This document shows, piece after piece, positions 17,694-29,185 of a stretch of DNA of 64,000 nt. Origin of the DNA: Lacticaseibacillus suibinensis (GTDB lineage: Bacteria; Bacillota; Bacilli; Lactobacillales; Lactobacillaceae); contig NZ_RHOK01000003.1 of assembly GCF_003946175.1 (NCBI RefSeq), positions 108,054-172,053 of the forward strand, in the 5' to 3' direction. Each line of letters starts with the position of its first letter. Position 1 is the stretch's first letter. The translations under genes and the position numbers were made by a program. The notes beneath the pieces were generated by a model. The model was not told where the DNA came from. It did not search any database and was given only the letters and a program-made list of their open reading frames with translations.

Positions 17694-18140
17694 ATGGATT
17701 TATCACACGGCGTCCCGGTGCAAGTGCACCTTGAGACTTTTGTCACCCAAGAGGCGGAAACGGAGAACCATGTGTTCGATGAGCCAGGCACAGTCGTTCA
17801 AATGGGGGACACACTGTACATTCGCTATCGTGAAGTGAACGAAGAAGAACATACTGACTATCCGGTCACACTGAAGTTGCGGGCCGATGGTTCTGTCCAG
17901 TTGTCGCGCGGCTCCAGTGAAGATGATACGCATCTCCGGCTGCATTTTGCCAATAATCGTCGCATTCTGACGCGCTACCGCACGCCTTATGGCATCATTC
18001 CGGTGGAAACGGTGACGCCGCGCCTCGATGTGCGCCTGACCACTGATCCGCTGGCTGGCGAAATCTATATCGAGTACGAATTGTTCGGCAACGGCGACCA
18101 TCTGGGAAATTATCGGATGCGATTGCTTTTTAACGCTTGA
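17694..18140 (+). CDS. DUF1934 (YwiB) beta-barrel protein
   Basis: 148 residues, matching DUF1934: N-terminal VHLETFVTQEAE, a DTLYIRYRE strand, repeated short strands and a C-terminal IYIEYELFGNGDHLGNYRMRL. Members are small calycin-like beta-barrels of unknown function found before rpoE in many Firmicutes. TATAAT at 17663-17668 and AAAGGG upstream support the start. Forty to fifty bases separate it from rpoE with no terminator, so they are probably cotranscribed. Confidence 0.82.
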   Translation: MDLSHGVPVQVHLETFVTQEAETENHVFDEPGTVVQMGDTLYIRYREVNEEEHTDYPVTLKLRADGSVQLSRGSSEDDTHLRLHFANNRRILTRYRTPYGIIPVETVTPRLDVRLTTDPLAGEIYIEYELFGNGDHLGNYRMRLLFNA

Positions 18141-18190
18141 GCGCGTATTATTCAGAATAGACTGTATTAAGCAGAAAGGGCGTGTACCGG

Positions 18191-18823
18191 TTGAAACTTG
18201 ATGTATTTGCCGATGCGAATAAATCAGAACTGTCCATGATCGAGGTTGCTCGCGGCATTCTCGAAGAAAAAGGCGACACGATGGGTTTTGCGGACATCGT
18301 GAACGAAATCCAGACCTTCTTGGGCAAAAGCGATGAGGAGATCCGTGATCGGTTGCCGCAATTCTACACTGACCTGAACGATGATGGCAGCTTCATCTCC
18401 TTAGGCGATAATGTCTGGGGCTTGCGGGCTTGGTATCCATACGATTCCGTTGATGAAGAAGTCAACCACCCAGAAGACGAAGAAGACACCCCACGCCGCG
18501 CTAAGAAGCGTAAGAAAGTCAACGCCTTCTTGGCTGACGTGGCCGACGATGATGATGTCATCGACTACAACGACGATGATCCAGAAGATGATGACTTCGA
18601 CGCCGATGATGACGATGAAGACACCAGCGACGACTTCGACAATGGCGTTGACGCTAACGGCGACGACGATGACGACGAGCAAGAAGACAACCTGCCCGAC
18701 GGCATCGAAGGCCAGCTGGCAGAATTCAGCGACGACGATGAAGAAGATGACGATTCAGACGACACCGACACCCCAGACTTCTCCGCGGATGACGATAGCG
18801 ATGATGACTCAGACGAAAATTAA
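18191..18823 (+). CDS. rpoE: RNA polymerase delta subunit
   Basis: 210 residues. The N-terminal HARE-type fold (about 1-90; [20 protein letters not shown], then [13 protein letters not shown]) is followed by a short Lys/Arg patch (RRAKKRKK) and about 100 residues made mostly of Asp/Glu. Delta promotes RNA polymerase recycling and nucleic-acid release in Gram-positives. TTG at 18191 is ten bases after AAAGGG; GTG at 18182 is only one base from it. The acidic tail is longer than in B. subtilis. Confidence 0.93.
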   Translation: MKLDVFADANKSELSMIEVARGILEEKGDTMGFADIVNEIQTFLGKSDEEIRDRLPQFYTDLNDDGSFISLGDNVWGLRAWYPYDSVDEEVNHPEDEEDTPRRAKKRKKVNAFLADVADDDDVIDYNDDDPEDDDFDADDDDEDTSDDFDNGVDANGDDDDDEQEDNLPDGIEGQLAEFSDDDEEDDDSDDTDTPDFSADDDSDDDSDEN

Positions 18824-18830
18824 TCATCTG

Positions 18831-18855
18831 AAGGCGGCCTAGTGCCGCTTTTTTT
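18831..18855 (+). terminator. rpoE terminator
   Basis: AAGGCGGC/GCCGCTT stem with one bulged G and a CTAGT loop, followed by seven T. Confidence 0.8.
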
Positions 18856-18964
18856 ATACCAATTTTCGAAAGGCTTCTAGGCTGAGGCCATTACCGGAAA
18901 CGTGCTAGCACTCAATTCACGTCCTTTTCAACTAGCGGATTAACGTCTTTGAGCGTTTGAAGCG

Positions 18965-19020
18965 TTGATTGATGTGCTACTTAACTCAATAAGAACGATT
19001 GAGTATGCGTCGTCAATCAA
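18965..19020. other. Nested hairpin upstream of the cloverleaf structure
   Basis: TTGATTG (18965-18971) pairs with CAATCAA (19014-19020), enclosing a perfect ACTCAAT/ATTGAGT hairpin (18984-19004). There is no T-run, start codon with ribosome site or gene on either strand. Confidence 0.6.
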
Positions 19021-19044
19021 GCGAAGGCAATACTGTTATGAAGC

Positions 19045-21117
<2,073 letters not shown>

Positions 21118-21186
21118 AAGAAATTTCTTACTTGGAAAAGTGCGGTGCTTCGCGCTTATCATCAGGCAAGGTTAGGGCTAACGCCA

Positions 21187-21215
21187 AAGTGTCAGCGAAT
21201 CGCTGGCACTTTTTT
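21187..21215 (+). terminator. pyrG terminator
   Basis: AAGTGTCAGCG/CGCTGGCACTT stem (one wobble) with an AAT loop and six T. Confidence 0.88.
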
Positions 21216-21485
21216 GTTAGAGTGCTAATGGCAATTTGCTGAAAACGGCGGTGTGACGGGAGATTGCGGGTTGTTTTTTGCGCGCGAGTTCATTAGAATA
21301 TAACGGTGAATGTAGTTTTGAAACCTTCACGCCTACCAGTTAACGAAATTTTCATTTCGAAATAATTTTCGGCCGAATTCGACGCCTGCGCCGAATTTCG
21401 TGTGCCGCTTTCAGTGGCCCAACGCAAAGCGCCAATTTTTGCGGTGGTTGCTTCTAGTGAACGTCTTTTAGTGAGGAAAAAATTC
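21216..21485 (+). promoter_or_regulatory. murA leader (270-base gene-free stretch)
   Basis: No gene is seen. A weak TATAAC -10 candidate lies near 21299. A small perfect hairpin CGAAAT/ATTTCG is at 21344-21359. GTGAGG at 21471-21476 is the murA ribosome site. Otherwise nothing recognisable. Confidence 0.4.
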
Positions 21486-22778
21486 ATGAAAAACATGCTG
21501 ATTCACGGAGGCAAAAAGCTCTCCGGCACCGTCGTGATTGGCGGGGCGAAGAATAGTACCGTGGCGCTTATCCCAGCCGCGATTTTGTCTCGCACGCCTG
21601 TCACGCTCGAATCTGTTCCTGAGATTCAAGATGTCTACAACCTGATGGCCATTTTGGAAGAAATGAACGTCAAATCGCAGTTTTCTGATTGCGTCCTGCA
21701 TATCGATCCCACCCAGATTCAAGATGTGCCGCTGCCCAATGGTAAAATCAAAAGCTTGCGCGCCTCCTACTACTTCATGGGGGCCTTATTAGGCCGCTTC
21801 GGCCGCGCAGTGGTTGGCTTGCCAGGCGGGGATGATATCGGCCCGCGACCCATTGATCAACATATTAAAGGATTTGAGGCGCTAGGCGCTACCGTGACCA
21901 ACGAGCATGGTGCCATCGCCATTCAAGCGCCCAAGGAAGGCCTGCATGGCGCTCGGATTTTCCTGGATATGGCGTCAGTGGGGGCCACCATCAACGTGAT
22001 TTTGGCGGCGGTCACCGCCAAAGGCCACACCGTGATTGAAAATGCGGCTAAGGAACCTGAAATTATCGACCTGGCCACTTATTTGAATAACATGGGCGCC
22101 ACTGTGCGCGGTGCGGGGACGGACACTATTCGCATCGAAGGGGTCGCGGAGCTGGCTGCTCATAACGCCCACACGATCATTCCCGATCGGATTGAAGCCG
22201 GCACCTACTTAGCGATGGCCGCCGCAGTGGGCGATGGCATCAATGTCAAAAACATCATTTCGGAACATTTGGACGCCTTTTTGGCCAAGCTGGAAGAAAT
22301 GGGCGTGGTGATCGACGTCGGCGAAGATAATATTTTCGTCTATCCTTCCGGCGATTTGCGCATGGTGCAGATCAAGACCCTGCCTTATCCGGGCTTTGCC
22401 ACGGACTTGCAGCAGCCAATTACGCCGCTGATGTTGAAGGCCCAAGGGGAAGGTATCATTGTCGATACCTTGTATCCCAAGCGGGTGCGCCACATTCCAG
22501 AATTGGAACGGATGGGCGCCAACATCACCGTGGAAAATGATGTGATCATGCTGCACCATGCGGATCATTTGGAAGGCTGCGAAGTCACCGCCGAAGAAAT
22601 TCGCGCCGGTGCTTGTCTGATGACTGCCGGGCTGATGGCAGAAGGCGACACGACCATCACCAAAGCGGAGAATATTTTACGCGGCTACGATCGTGTGATT
22701 CAAAAATTGCGCGGGTTAGGCGCTGATGTGGAGCTGATCGACAGCGAAACACCAGCCCCAGTCCAAGCCGAAAACTGA
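21486..22778 (+). CDS. murA: UDP-GlcNAc 1-carboxyvinyltransferase (MurA) with Asp at the catalytic Cys position
   Basis: 430 residues. It catalyses the first committed peptidoglycan step, adding enolpyruvate to UDP-GlcNAc. [13 protein letters not shown] holds the conserved Lys/Asn pair. The loop that reads PGGC-x-IG in E. coli and B. subtilis reads [10 protein letters not shown] here, so the Cys115-equivalent is D116 (codon GAT at 21831-21833). Asp at this position occurs naturally in Mycobacterium and Chlamydia MurA and confers fosfomycin insensitivity. Whether a second, Cys-type MurA exists elsewhere cannot be seen. Confidence 0.95.
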   Translation: MKNMLIHGGKKLSGTVVIGGAKNSTVALIPAAILSRTPVTLESVPEIQDVYNLMAILEEMNVKSQFSDCVLHIDPTQIQDVPLPNGKIKSLRASYYFMGALLGRFGRAVVGLPGGDDIGPRPIDQHIKGFEALGATVTNEHGAIAIQAPKEGLHGARIFLDMASVGATINVILAAVTAKGHTVIENAAKEPEIIDLATYLNNMGATVRGAGTDTIRIEGVAELAAHNAHTIIPDRIEAGTYLAMAAAVGDGINVKNIISEHLDAFLAKLEEMGVVIDVGEDNIFVYPSGDLRMVQIKTLPYPGFATDLQQPITPLMLKAQGEGIIVDTLYPKRVRHIPELERMGANITVENDVIMLHHADHLEGCEVTAEEIRAGACLMTAGLMAEGDTTITKAENILRGYDRVIQKLRGLGADVELIDSETPAPVQAEN

Positions 22779-22807
22779 TTGCAAGTTTGGCTTTGGCATG
22801 ATAGAAT
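22779..22807 (+). promoter_or_regulatory. rpmE2 promoter
   Basis: TTGCAA (22779-22784), a 17-base spacer and TAGAAT (22802-22807). Confidence 0.75.
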
Positions 22808-22871
22808 GCTAGAGTTGTGTACTGAATTATCTCTAGGTCAGGCAATGACTTAGGGCAAAGGAGAAGATATC

Positions 22872-23123
22872 ATGAAGCAAGGCATCCACCCAGAATATCA
22901 CCAGGTAGTGTTCATGGATTCCTCAACCGGCTATAAGTTTATTTCCGGTTCGACCAAGAACTCAAGCGAAACCATCGAATGGGAAGACGGTAACACCTAC
23001 CCACTCGTCCGCGTTGAAATTTCTTCTGACTCCCACCCGTTCTACACGGGCAAGCAGAAGTTCAGCAAGGCTGACGGCCGTGTTGATCGTTTCAACAAGA
23101 AATACGGTTTCACCAACAAGTAA
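22872..23123 (+). CDS. rpmE2: 50S ribosomal protein L31 type B
   Basis: 83 residues beginning [20 protein letters not shown]. The length and lack of the Cys zinc ligands of short-form L31 identify type B (zinc-independent). The family is often induced under zinc limitation, but no Zur-box-like palindrome was recognised in its promoter. AAAGGAG is well placed before the ATG. Monocistronic, with a strong terminator. Confidence 0.95.
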   Translation: MKQGIHPEYHQVVFMDSSTGYKFISGSTKNSSETIEWEDGNTYPLVRVEISSDSHPFYTGKQKFSKADGRVDRFNKKYGFTNK

Positions 23124-23131
23124 AACATTTC

Positions 23132-23169
23132 CCGGCATGTCGCGGTTTGTCTGCGACATGCCGGTTTTT
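23132..23169 (+). terminator. rpmE2 terminator
   Basis: Perfect 12-bp stem CCGGCATGTCGC/GCGACATGCCGG with a 9-base loop and TTTTT. Confidence 0.92.
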
Positions 23170-23177
23170 GATTCACC

Positions 23178-23238
23178 AAAAAATCCACCCTCACCAGTCA
23201 TTGAATGGCATTCATTGACTGGTGAGGGTGGTCGTTTT
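23178..23238. terminator. Bidirectional terminator between rpmE2 and the FtsX-type permease
   Basis: Perfect 16-bp stem CCACCCTCACCAGTCA (23185-23200)/TGACTGGTGAGGGTGG (23216-23231) with an inner TGAA/TTCA. It is flanked by A6 on the left and T5 on the right, so it can terminate in both directions. Confidence 0.88.
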
Positions 23239-23265
23239 TGTTTTCAATGCCATGAAGCGGACGGT

Positions 23266-25983
23266 TTAATCCACCGACTTCAAGGCTTCAAGCATGTCGA
23301 CACTTTGGATTTTGTGATTCATCATGAGCATCACCAGCAGTGAGAAGACAAGCGTGAGGCCAACGGAAATCCCGATGTTGAGCCAGGTCAAGCCTGGTGC
23401 AACCATGGCCGTGGCCGGTGGCAATAGCGCCATGATGTAAGCATGGAACGCGTAGCCAACGCCGATGCCGGTGACAATCCCGACCCCCGTTAAGATGTTG
23501 GTTTCCCGGTAAATGTACATGAGCACTTCTCGGGGGTAGAACCCAAGCACTTTCAGGGTGGACAGTTCGCGGACGCGTTCGGAGACGTTGATGTTGGTCA
23601 GGGTGTACAGCACGACCAACGACAGCAGTGACGCACTGAGCACCAACACGAGAATTAAGTTATTCAAATTACTCAAAATGTTGGTGATGGTGCGTTTGGT
23701 TTCTTGCGATTGCACGGTTTGCACCGCGGCGGCCTTGTGGTTGAAGCGAGCGGCAAAGTGGTTAACCGCTTTGCTGGTGCGGTGTTTCAGCGTCACCAGG
23801 TAGGCGTTTGGGCTGACCTTCGTGTGGTAGACCTGCTGGTAGTAGTGTTGGTTCATGTAAACATAGTGGCCGGCATACATCGTGGTAATGGCGGCGACTT
23901 TAATCTTGTGCGCGGTACCGTCGCTAGCTTTAATCGTGAAGGCATCACCGGCTTTGACGCCTTGCAGCTTGGCGAGTTTCTGCGAAATGTTGGCACCTTG
24001 ATTGCTGAGCGTGAGTTTTTTGCCGGTTTGCGCATCTCGGAGCTTGATGTACCGATCCAGGGCACTGACGCTTTGAGGTACCATCAAGGAGATGTTTTCG
24101 CGGGAATCAGAGGCGCTGGTGGTGGCGTAAACATTCTCAAAATAGGCGGCGGTTTCGCGCTTGACTTGCTTGGCAGTGGTCACGGCCTTTTTCGCCGCGG
24201 TGACCTTGGCGGCTTGGGCCTCAGGGTTGTAAACCGCCACCAGATCATACTGGCTGATTTGGCCAAATTGCCGGTCAATGATGGTGTTGAGGGAATCGCG
24301 AATACCAAAGCCAGTAATCATTAAGGCGGTAGCGCCGGCCACCCCGATAATGGTCATCAGCATGCGCCCTTTGTAGCGAAAGAGATTGCGCGCGGTAACT
24401 TTGTGTGAGAAACTCATACGCAGCCACAGCGGGGTGATGCGCTCAAGCAAAATGCGCGAGCCGCTGGCCGGCGGCTTTGGGAGCATCAGCTCTGCCGTGA
24501 TCGTTTTGAGTGAAGCATGGGCCGCAAGCCAAGACGCTAGCACCGTCGAGAATAACGTCAGGGCAAACCCTAAGCCAATATAGCCGGGATGCAAGGCCAG
24601 TTGTAAACTGACAAAGTTGAAGTTGGCGGTGTAGGCACGGAAAATGATCCGCGGCAGCACCAGCAGGCCTAACAGGCTACCCAGCACCGTGCCGGTGACT
24701 GCTGTGGTGACACTGTACACGAGAAATTCGCGCATGACTTCGCCTTTGGTATAACCTAAAGCGCGCAGCGTGCCCATTTCGATGCGTTTTTCTTCCACCA
24801 TGCGCCGCATGGTGGTGAAGCTGACTAGAATGGCAATCAAGAAGAAGAACGCGGGGAAGGATTTGCCCAGGGCGTCGATGCGGGCGGCGTCTTCGCCATA
24901 GTTATTGTAGCCATCGTTGTAATCGTTGCGGGTCGCCACAGTCAAGGTGACCTGGCTAAGTTGCCGCTTGGTGTTTTTGGCGGTGGCAACTTTGGCCTTG
25001 GCTTGTGTGAGCTGCTTTTGCTTCGTGGTTAAAGCGGCTTGCTGCTGGGTGAGCGCAGCCTGCTTGGCGGTGAGTTGCGCAATGGCGGTGGTATTTTGCG
25101 TGGCCTTGGCCTGGGTCATTTGGCGAGTCAGCTGGGCCTGGGCGGCGGTCAAGGTGGCTGTTGCGCGTTGCAAGGCAGCCGTGTTGGTCTTAATTGCATG
25201 CTCAGCGGTGGTGATCTGGTCGGTTAAGTCACTGCGTAGGCTGGCGACCCGGGCCTTGTTGCGACGGTTCAGCGTTTTTTTCAGTTTGTTCACCAGTGTG
25301 GTGGCATGATGCTCATACGCCGTTGAGTAGGCGACGCCTTTGGTGGTGCTGAAGGCTAGCCGCGCGACATTGGGCTGGCTGGCCGTAAATGCGGCTTTCG
25401 TGGTGTAAGCAAAGCCGGTTAAGGTCCCATTGCCCAAACTCGTTGAGCCGATTTTGTCCTTCTTCAAGTATTCCGTTGAGGTGGCAAAGCCCACCACAGT
25501 GAAGGTGCGGTGCTTGAGGCCTGTCGTGGCGCCGGCTTTGCCAGCGGCCAAGGTAATCTTGTCGCCCAGCTGATAGCGGCCGCGCAAGCTGTCGCTGAGC
25601 ACGATTTGCTTGGCGGTGTTAGCTTGATGGCCTTTGGTGAGGGTCAACTGGGACAAGGTCTGGGGGTTGCTTTGAATGCGCAGCACTTGCGTTGTGTCTT
25701 TGACCAAAACGTCGGTGGTATAGCCAAACTCGGCCTTTTTAATGCCACTGAGTTGGCGAATAGTGGTTTGGTCTTTGGCGTCAAGGCTGACCGTTGAAGT
25801 GACTTTGGCGTCAGCCAAGTGTTCTGCTTGGTAGGCCGTTTGCGCAGTTTGGCGCATGTTGGGGCCGGTGACATTGAGGCCAATCAAAACGAAGACCCCC
25901 AGCATCAGTAACGCCGACACCGAGAAATAGCGTGCGCGAGACATTTTGAACTCGCGCCCAATATTCTTATTTATCATTGTCAT
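23266..25983 (-). CDS. FtsX-family ABC transporter permease
   Basis: 905 residues. One N-terminal membrane helix (about 15-38), an extracellular domain with a coiled coil of about 80 residues rich in Ala/Gln/Thr/Lys (about 240-330), then two FtsX modules (about 375-500 and 780-900) with a second extracellular domain between them. Such macrolide-exporter-type permeases act in envelope stress or peptide defence; the substrate is unknown. The start at 25983 follows GGAGG that overlaps the stop of the ATPase gene, so the pair is coupled. Confidence 0.88.
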   Translation of the reverse strand: MTMINKNIGREFKMSRARYFSVSALLMLGVFVLIGLNVTGPNMRQTAQTAYQAEHLADAKVTSTVSLDAKDQTTIRQLSGIKKAEFGYTTDVLVKDTTQVLRIQSNPQTLSQLTLTKGHQANTAKQIVLSDSLRGRYQLGDKITLAAGKAGATTGLKHRTFTVVGFATSTEYLKKDKIGSTSLGNGTLTGFAYTTKAAFTASQPNVARLAFSTTKGVAYSTAYEHHATTLVNKLKKTLNRRNKARVASLRSDLTDQITTAEHAIKTNTAALQRATATLTAAQAQLTRQMTQAKATQNTTAIAQLTAKQAALTQQQAALTTKQKQLTQAKAKVATAKNTKRQLSQVTLTVATRNDYNDGYNNYGEDAARIDALGKSFPAFFFLIAILVSFTTMRRMVEEKRIEMGTLRALGYTKGEVMREFLVYSVTTAVTGTVLGSLLGLLVLPRIIFRAYTANFNFVSLQLALHPGYIGLGFALTLFSTVLASWLAAHASLKTITAELMLPKPPASGSRILLERITPLWLRMSFSHKVTARNLFRYKGRMLMTIIGVAGATALMITGFGIRDSLNTIIDRQFGQISQYDLVAVYNPEAQAAKVTAAKKAVTTAKQVKRETAAYFENVYATTSASDSRENISLMVPQSVSALDRYIKLRDAQTGKKLTLSNQGANISQKLAKLQGVKAGDAFTIKASDGTAHKIKVAAITTMYAGHYVYMNQHYYQQVYHTKVSPNAYLVTLKHRTSKAVNHFAARFNHKAAAVQTVQSQETKRTITNILSNLNNLILVLVLSASLLSLVVLYTLTNINVSERVRELSTLKVLGFYPREVLMYIYRETNILTGVGIVTGIGVGYAFHAYIMALLPPATAMVAPGLTWLNIGISVGLTLVFSLLVMLMMNHKIQSVDMLEALKSVD

Positions 25984-25994
25984 GAGGCGGCCTC

Positions 25995-26699
25995 CTACCA
26001 TTCCAGCTCAGCCACCGGGGTCGGCTGGGCGTTGCGGGTATCGGCCTTGACCTGACCGTCGGCGATTTCAATCACATGGTCTGCCATCGGTCGGATCATG
26101 GAGTTGTGCGTGACGATGATGACGTTTTTGCCGGATTGCCGGGCGAAGTCTTGGAACAGTTGTAAAATCTTTTTACCGGTTTTGTAGTCCAACGCCCCGG
26201 TGGGTTCGTCAGCCAGCAAGAGGGCGGGATTTTTGGCCATGGCCCGGGCGATGGCCACGCGTTGCTGTTCACCACCGGAGAGCTGGGCCGGGAAATTTTC
26301 CGTGCGTTTTGCCAGCCCCACGGCCTTGAGCGCCTCGTCAGCTGGCATCGCCTGATCGGCAATTTCAGCGGCCAGTTCGACATTTTCCCTGGTGGTGAGG
26401 TTTTGCACTAGGTTGTAAAACTGGAAGACAAAGCCGATTTGTTTGCGACGATAAGTGGTGAGGCCACGTGAATCGAGGTCGCCCAGTTCGATGCCGTTTA
26501 CGTTGACTGACCCGCTGGTGAGGTGATCCATGCCGCCAAGCACGTTCAGGAGCGTGGACTTGCCGGCGCCGGAAGCGCCTAAGATGATGGTGAGTTCGCC
26601 TGGCGCGATGTCGAAGCTGATGTTTTGGTTGGCGGTGACGGCGTGGTCGCCACTGCCATAGGTTTTGGTTTCGTTTTTCACGGTGATGAAATTCGTCAT
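25995..26699 (-). CDS. ABC transporter ATP-binding protein (MacB/LolD type)
   Basis: 234 residues with Walker [11 protein letters not shown]-loop FVFQFYNL, signature LSGGEQQR, Walker [14 protein letters not shown] and H-loop VTHN. The [10 protein letters not shown] form is typical of ATPases partnered with FtsX-type permeases, consistent with the gene 11 bases downstream. GGAGG lies nine bases before the start; a two-codon ATG CAA TGA frame overlaps the start by ATGA. A TetR-family gene diverges from it and probably controls it. Confidence 0.92.
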   Translation of the reverse strand: MTNFITVKNETKTYGSGDHAVTANQNISFDIAPGELTIILGASGAGKSTLLNVLGGMDHLTSGSVNVNGIELGDLDSRGLTTYRRKQIGFVFQFYNLVQNLTTRENVELAAEIADQAMPADEALKAVGLAKRTENFPAQLSGGEQQRVAIARAMAKNPALLLADEPTGALDYKTGKKILQLFQDFARQSGKNVIIVTHNSMIRPMADHVIEIADGQVKADTRNAQPTPVAELEW

Positions 26700-26722
26700 T
26701 GCATTTTTCCTCCAAGCCGTTA

Positions 26723-26745
26723 ATAATGAACAACGTGTTAATCAA
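26723..26745. promoter_or_regulatory. Candidate TetR operator
   Basis: Imperfect palindrome centred on AACA-ACG-TGTT (26729-26739), with symmetry extending a few bases to each side, in the intergenic space between the ABC operon and the divergent TetR gene. Confidence 0.35.
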
Positions 26746-26829
26746 ATTACCCTCATATTAAACAACGGCTCGTGGCCAGTTCTATGCACAGATTTTAAAA
26801 AGCTGTTCAGTAAAAGGAGAAAAGATAAC

Positions 26830-27471
26830 ATGCCTACGCATCAAGAACGGGTTGCCCAAACGGAAAAGGCGATTATGTCGGCGCTAGTCGCCGTTGGTCA
26901 AGCCAAGCCCTTGAATCAAATTACCATCAGCGATCTCACTCGGAGTAGTGGGATTAGTCGCGGGACGTTTTATTTGCACTATTTAGATAAAGATGATTTG
27001 GTGACCAAAATGGAAGCCGCACTCACCACTGAATTTCAGCGTCTGTTAGACGGGGGCATCGAAGGCACCATGAATCCGCAAGACTTTACTGCCGGTCGGC
27101 CTTATCCGGTGATTGATCAGATTGTGGCCTTGGTCGCGGCCAATCGGGCTTTGTTGGCCTTTTTATTTGGTTCGAATGGTGATCCCGGATTCGTGGCTTT
27201 GCTAACTGACAAGTTGCAAACGGCCATTCTTGGCGAGCTGTACCGCGTGAAAGGGACGCCGACGTTTCGCCGCGATCTGCCTAAGCCCTATGCCTTAAGC
27301 TTGGTGACCAATGCCATTATGGCTGTGGTGCGAACCTGGCTGATTGGTGAAGATAGCCTGCCCCCGGCTGAATTGGCGCAAGTCATCATGCGCGCCTTGT
27401 ATTTATCCCCGTATGACATGTTGGGTATTACCAGCCGCGGCGCTAATTCTGAGGATGGCCGGCAAAATTGA
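26830..27471 (+). CDS. TetR/AcrR family transcriptional regulator
   Basis: 213 residues. The N-terminal HTH (about 12-58) reads AIMSALVAVGQ, ITISDLTRSSGISRGTFYLHYLDKDDL, a canonical TetR recognition pattern; the C-terminal domain with TWLIGEDSLPPAELAQVIMRAL resembles the TetR C-terminal domain common in Firmicutes. It diverges from the FtsX-type ABC operon with 130 bases between, so repression of that transporter is the likely role; the ligand is unknown. Confidence 0.88.
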   Translation: MPTHQERVAQTEKAIMSALVAVGQAKPLNQITISDLTRSSGISRGTFYLHYLDKDDLVTKMEAALTTEFQRLLDGGIEGTMNPQDFTAGRPYPVIDQIVALVAANRALLAFLFGSNGDPGFVALLTDKLQTAILGELYRVKGTPTFRRDLPKPYALSLVTNAIMAVVRTWLIGEDSLPPAELAQVIMRALYLSPYDMLGITSRGANSEDGRQN

Positions 27472-27526
27472 CAGTATCAGTGGCAGTGTTATTCTGAGTG
27501 CAATAATGAAAAGTGAGGCTGGGCGA

Positions 27527-29185
27527 ATGGACAATACTTGGTGGTGGCTATTGGGATTAGTGGCCCTTTTATTTGGCGGCATGCTGCTTAGTGCCTGGCG
27601 AGCGCGCCAGCAGCTGCAAACGCGGCTGTTGATGTCGTGGGGCCAATTACCCGGCCGTACGCGGCAAGACAGTGAGGCGAGTTTACAGGAGGCCTATGCG
27701 GCACAGCGCCAGCTCCATCCGCAAGGTAGCACCATTGATGATTTGACCTGGCACGATCTCAATTTGATGCAGGTGTTTCAGCGCGTTAATCTGACCGAAT
27801 CAAGTGTGGGGGCAGAGGCTTTGTACGCGCAAATGCGCGGATTTGATTTTGGCCAACCGGCAACCGATGAACAGCTGATTGCCTTTTTTGCCCAAAACCA
27901 ACCGGCCCGCATGGCGGTGCGCACCGCTTTTGCGCACCTCGGCAAGGTCGATCACAACCAGTCGCAGCAATACCTGCTGAATGCCGATCACCATGTGCTA
28001 CCGGGTAGCTGGCAGTTTCGGGTGCTGGGTTTATTGCCGCTGGTTGGCGTCGCCCTGATTTTTGTGCTGCCGCTGGCCGGTGTGCTGCTTATAATCGCCA
28101 GTTTGCTGTTTAACCTGGTGTACTATCAGCTGCGCCGTAACGCGTTGGAGCTTGAGCTCAATGCCATGCGCTATCTCGTGCAGACCATCGCTGCGGCGCA
28201 CCAGCTCAGTGGCATTAACACCCCGCGGCAAGCTGCTTTGAAAGCGGCCTATGCGCCGCTCAAGCAGATCACGCGGCATGCGTTTGTGTTTCGCACCCAC
28301 ACCGGCACAGAATTAGAAGTGGTGATGGATTATCTCGGCATTTGTTTTATGCTACCGTTTATTGCCTATAATTCGGTGCTGCAGACGTTGACCGCGCAGC
28401 GGCAAGCGGCGCTGACGCTGTGGCAGGAGTTAGGCCAGTTGGAAGTGGCAATTGCCATTGCCAATTTCCGCCAGGCCAGTCCCGTGGTCTGCCAGCCGAG
28501 TTTTCAGGCAGACGCCGTTGAAGCGCAAGGGCTGGTGCATCCCCTACTGAAAAAGCCAGTGGCCAATGACCTGGACTGGCGCCAAACCGCGTTGATCACC
28601 GGCAGTAATGCTTCAGGGAAGTCCACTTACGTCAAAAGTGTGGCCATCAACTGTGTGCTGGCGCAAACGATCAACACTGCCACGGCCAGCAGTTTTGCCT
28701 TGGCCCCTGGGCATGTGGTGACGGCGATGGCGGTGCAAGATGACATCACAGCGGGCGATAGCTATTTCATCGCCGAAATCAAAGCCATTCAGCGCGTGCT
28801 GAAGCTGGCTGCGCAAGGCCAGCGAGTGTACGGCTTTATCGATGAAATTCTCAAAGGGACCAACACCATCGAGCGCATTGCCGCTTCTGCCAGTGTCGTG
28901 CAATGGCTCAGTCGCACCAAGGCCCGGGTGATGGTAGCCACGCATGACAGTGAGCTGACCGAGATTTTGAAAGCCTTGGTGATCAACTGGCATTTCCAAG
29001 AAACTGTGACGGCTAGTGGGGTGACCTTCGACTATCAGCTGCATCAAGGACCTGCGACGTCGCATAACGCAATCGCGCTGCTGTCGACCATGGCTTATCC
29101 CCAGCCGATTATTCAAACCGCGCATGATTTGGTGGCAGCGTTTGAGCAGACCCGCAGTTGGCCGCAAGTGGAGCAGGCAGAATGA
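27527..29185 (+). CDS. Membrane-anchored MutS-family ATPase
   Basis: 552 residues. Membrane helices lie at about 6-22, 168-198 (a pair) and 268-284; the C-terminal 200 residues are a MutS ATPase domain with Walker A TGSNASGKST (358-367) and Walker B YGFIDEILKGTN (about 445-456), followed by VMVATHDSEL. The mismatch-recognition domains of MutS are absent. Similar membrane MutS-like proteins occur in Firmicutes with no established role. The start at 27527 follows GTGAGG by eight bases; ATG at 27506 is the alternative. Overlaps the next gene by ATGA. Confidence 0.82.
   Translation: MDNTWWWLLGLVALLFGGMLLSAWRARQQLQTRLLMSWGQLPGRTRQDSEASLQEAYAAQRQLHPQGSTIDDLTWHDLNLMQVFQRVNLTESSVGAEALYAQMRGFDFGQPATDEQLIAFFAQNQPARMAVRTAFAHLGKVDHNQSQQYLLNADHHVLPGSWQFRVLGLLPLVGVALIFVLPLAGVLLIIASLLFNLVYYQLRRNALELELNAMRYLVQTIAAAHQLSGINTPRQAALKAAYAPLKQITRHAFVFRTHTGTELEVVMDYLGICFMLPFIAYNSVLQTLTAQRQAALTLWQELGQLEVAIAIANFRQASPVVCQPSFQADAVEAQGLVHPLLKKPVANDLDWRQTALITGSNASGKSTYVKSVAINCVLAQTINTATASSFALAPGHVVTAMAVQDDITAGDSYFIAEIKAIQRVLKLAAQGQRVYGFIDEILKGTNTIERIAASASVVQWLSRTKARVMVATHDSELTEILKALVINWHFQETVTASGVTFDYQLHQGPATSHNAIALLSTMAYPQPIIQTAHDLVAAFEQTRSWPQVEQAE

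Noticed and set aside
18411..18842. Met/Thr-rich second frame within rpoE
   Set aside because: Produced by the GAT/GAC repeats of the acidic tail read out of frame.
21202..21232. CIRCE-like heat-shock operator
   Set aside because: GAGTGCTAA is a perfect right half, but the left half (CTGGCACTT) matches poorly, the spacer is eight rather than nine bases, and it is made by the pyrG terminator stem. No chaperone gene follows.
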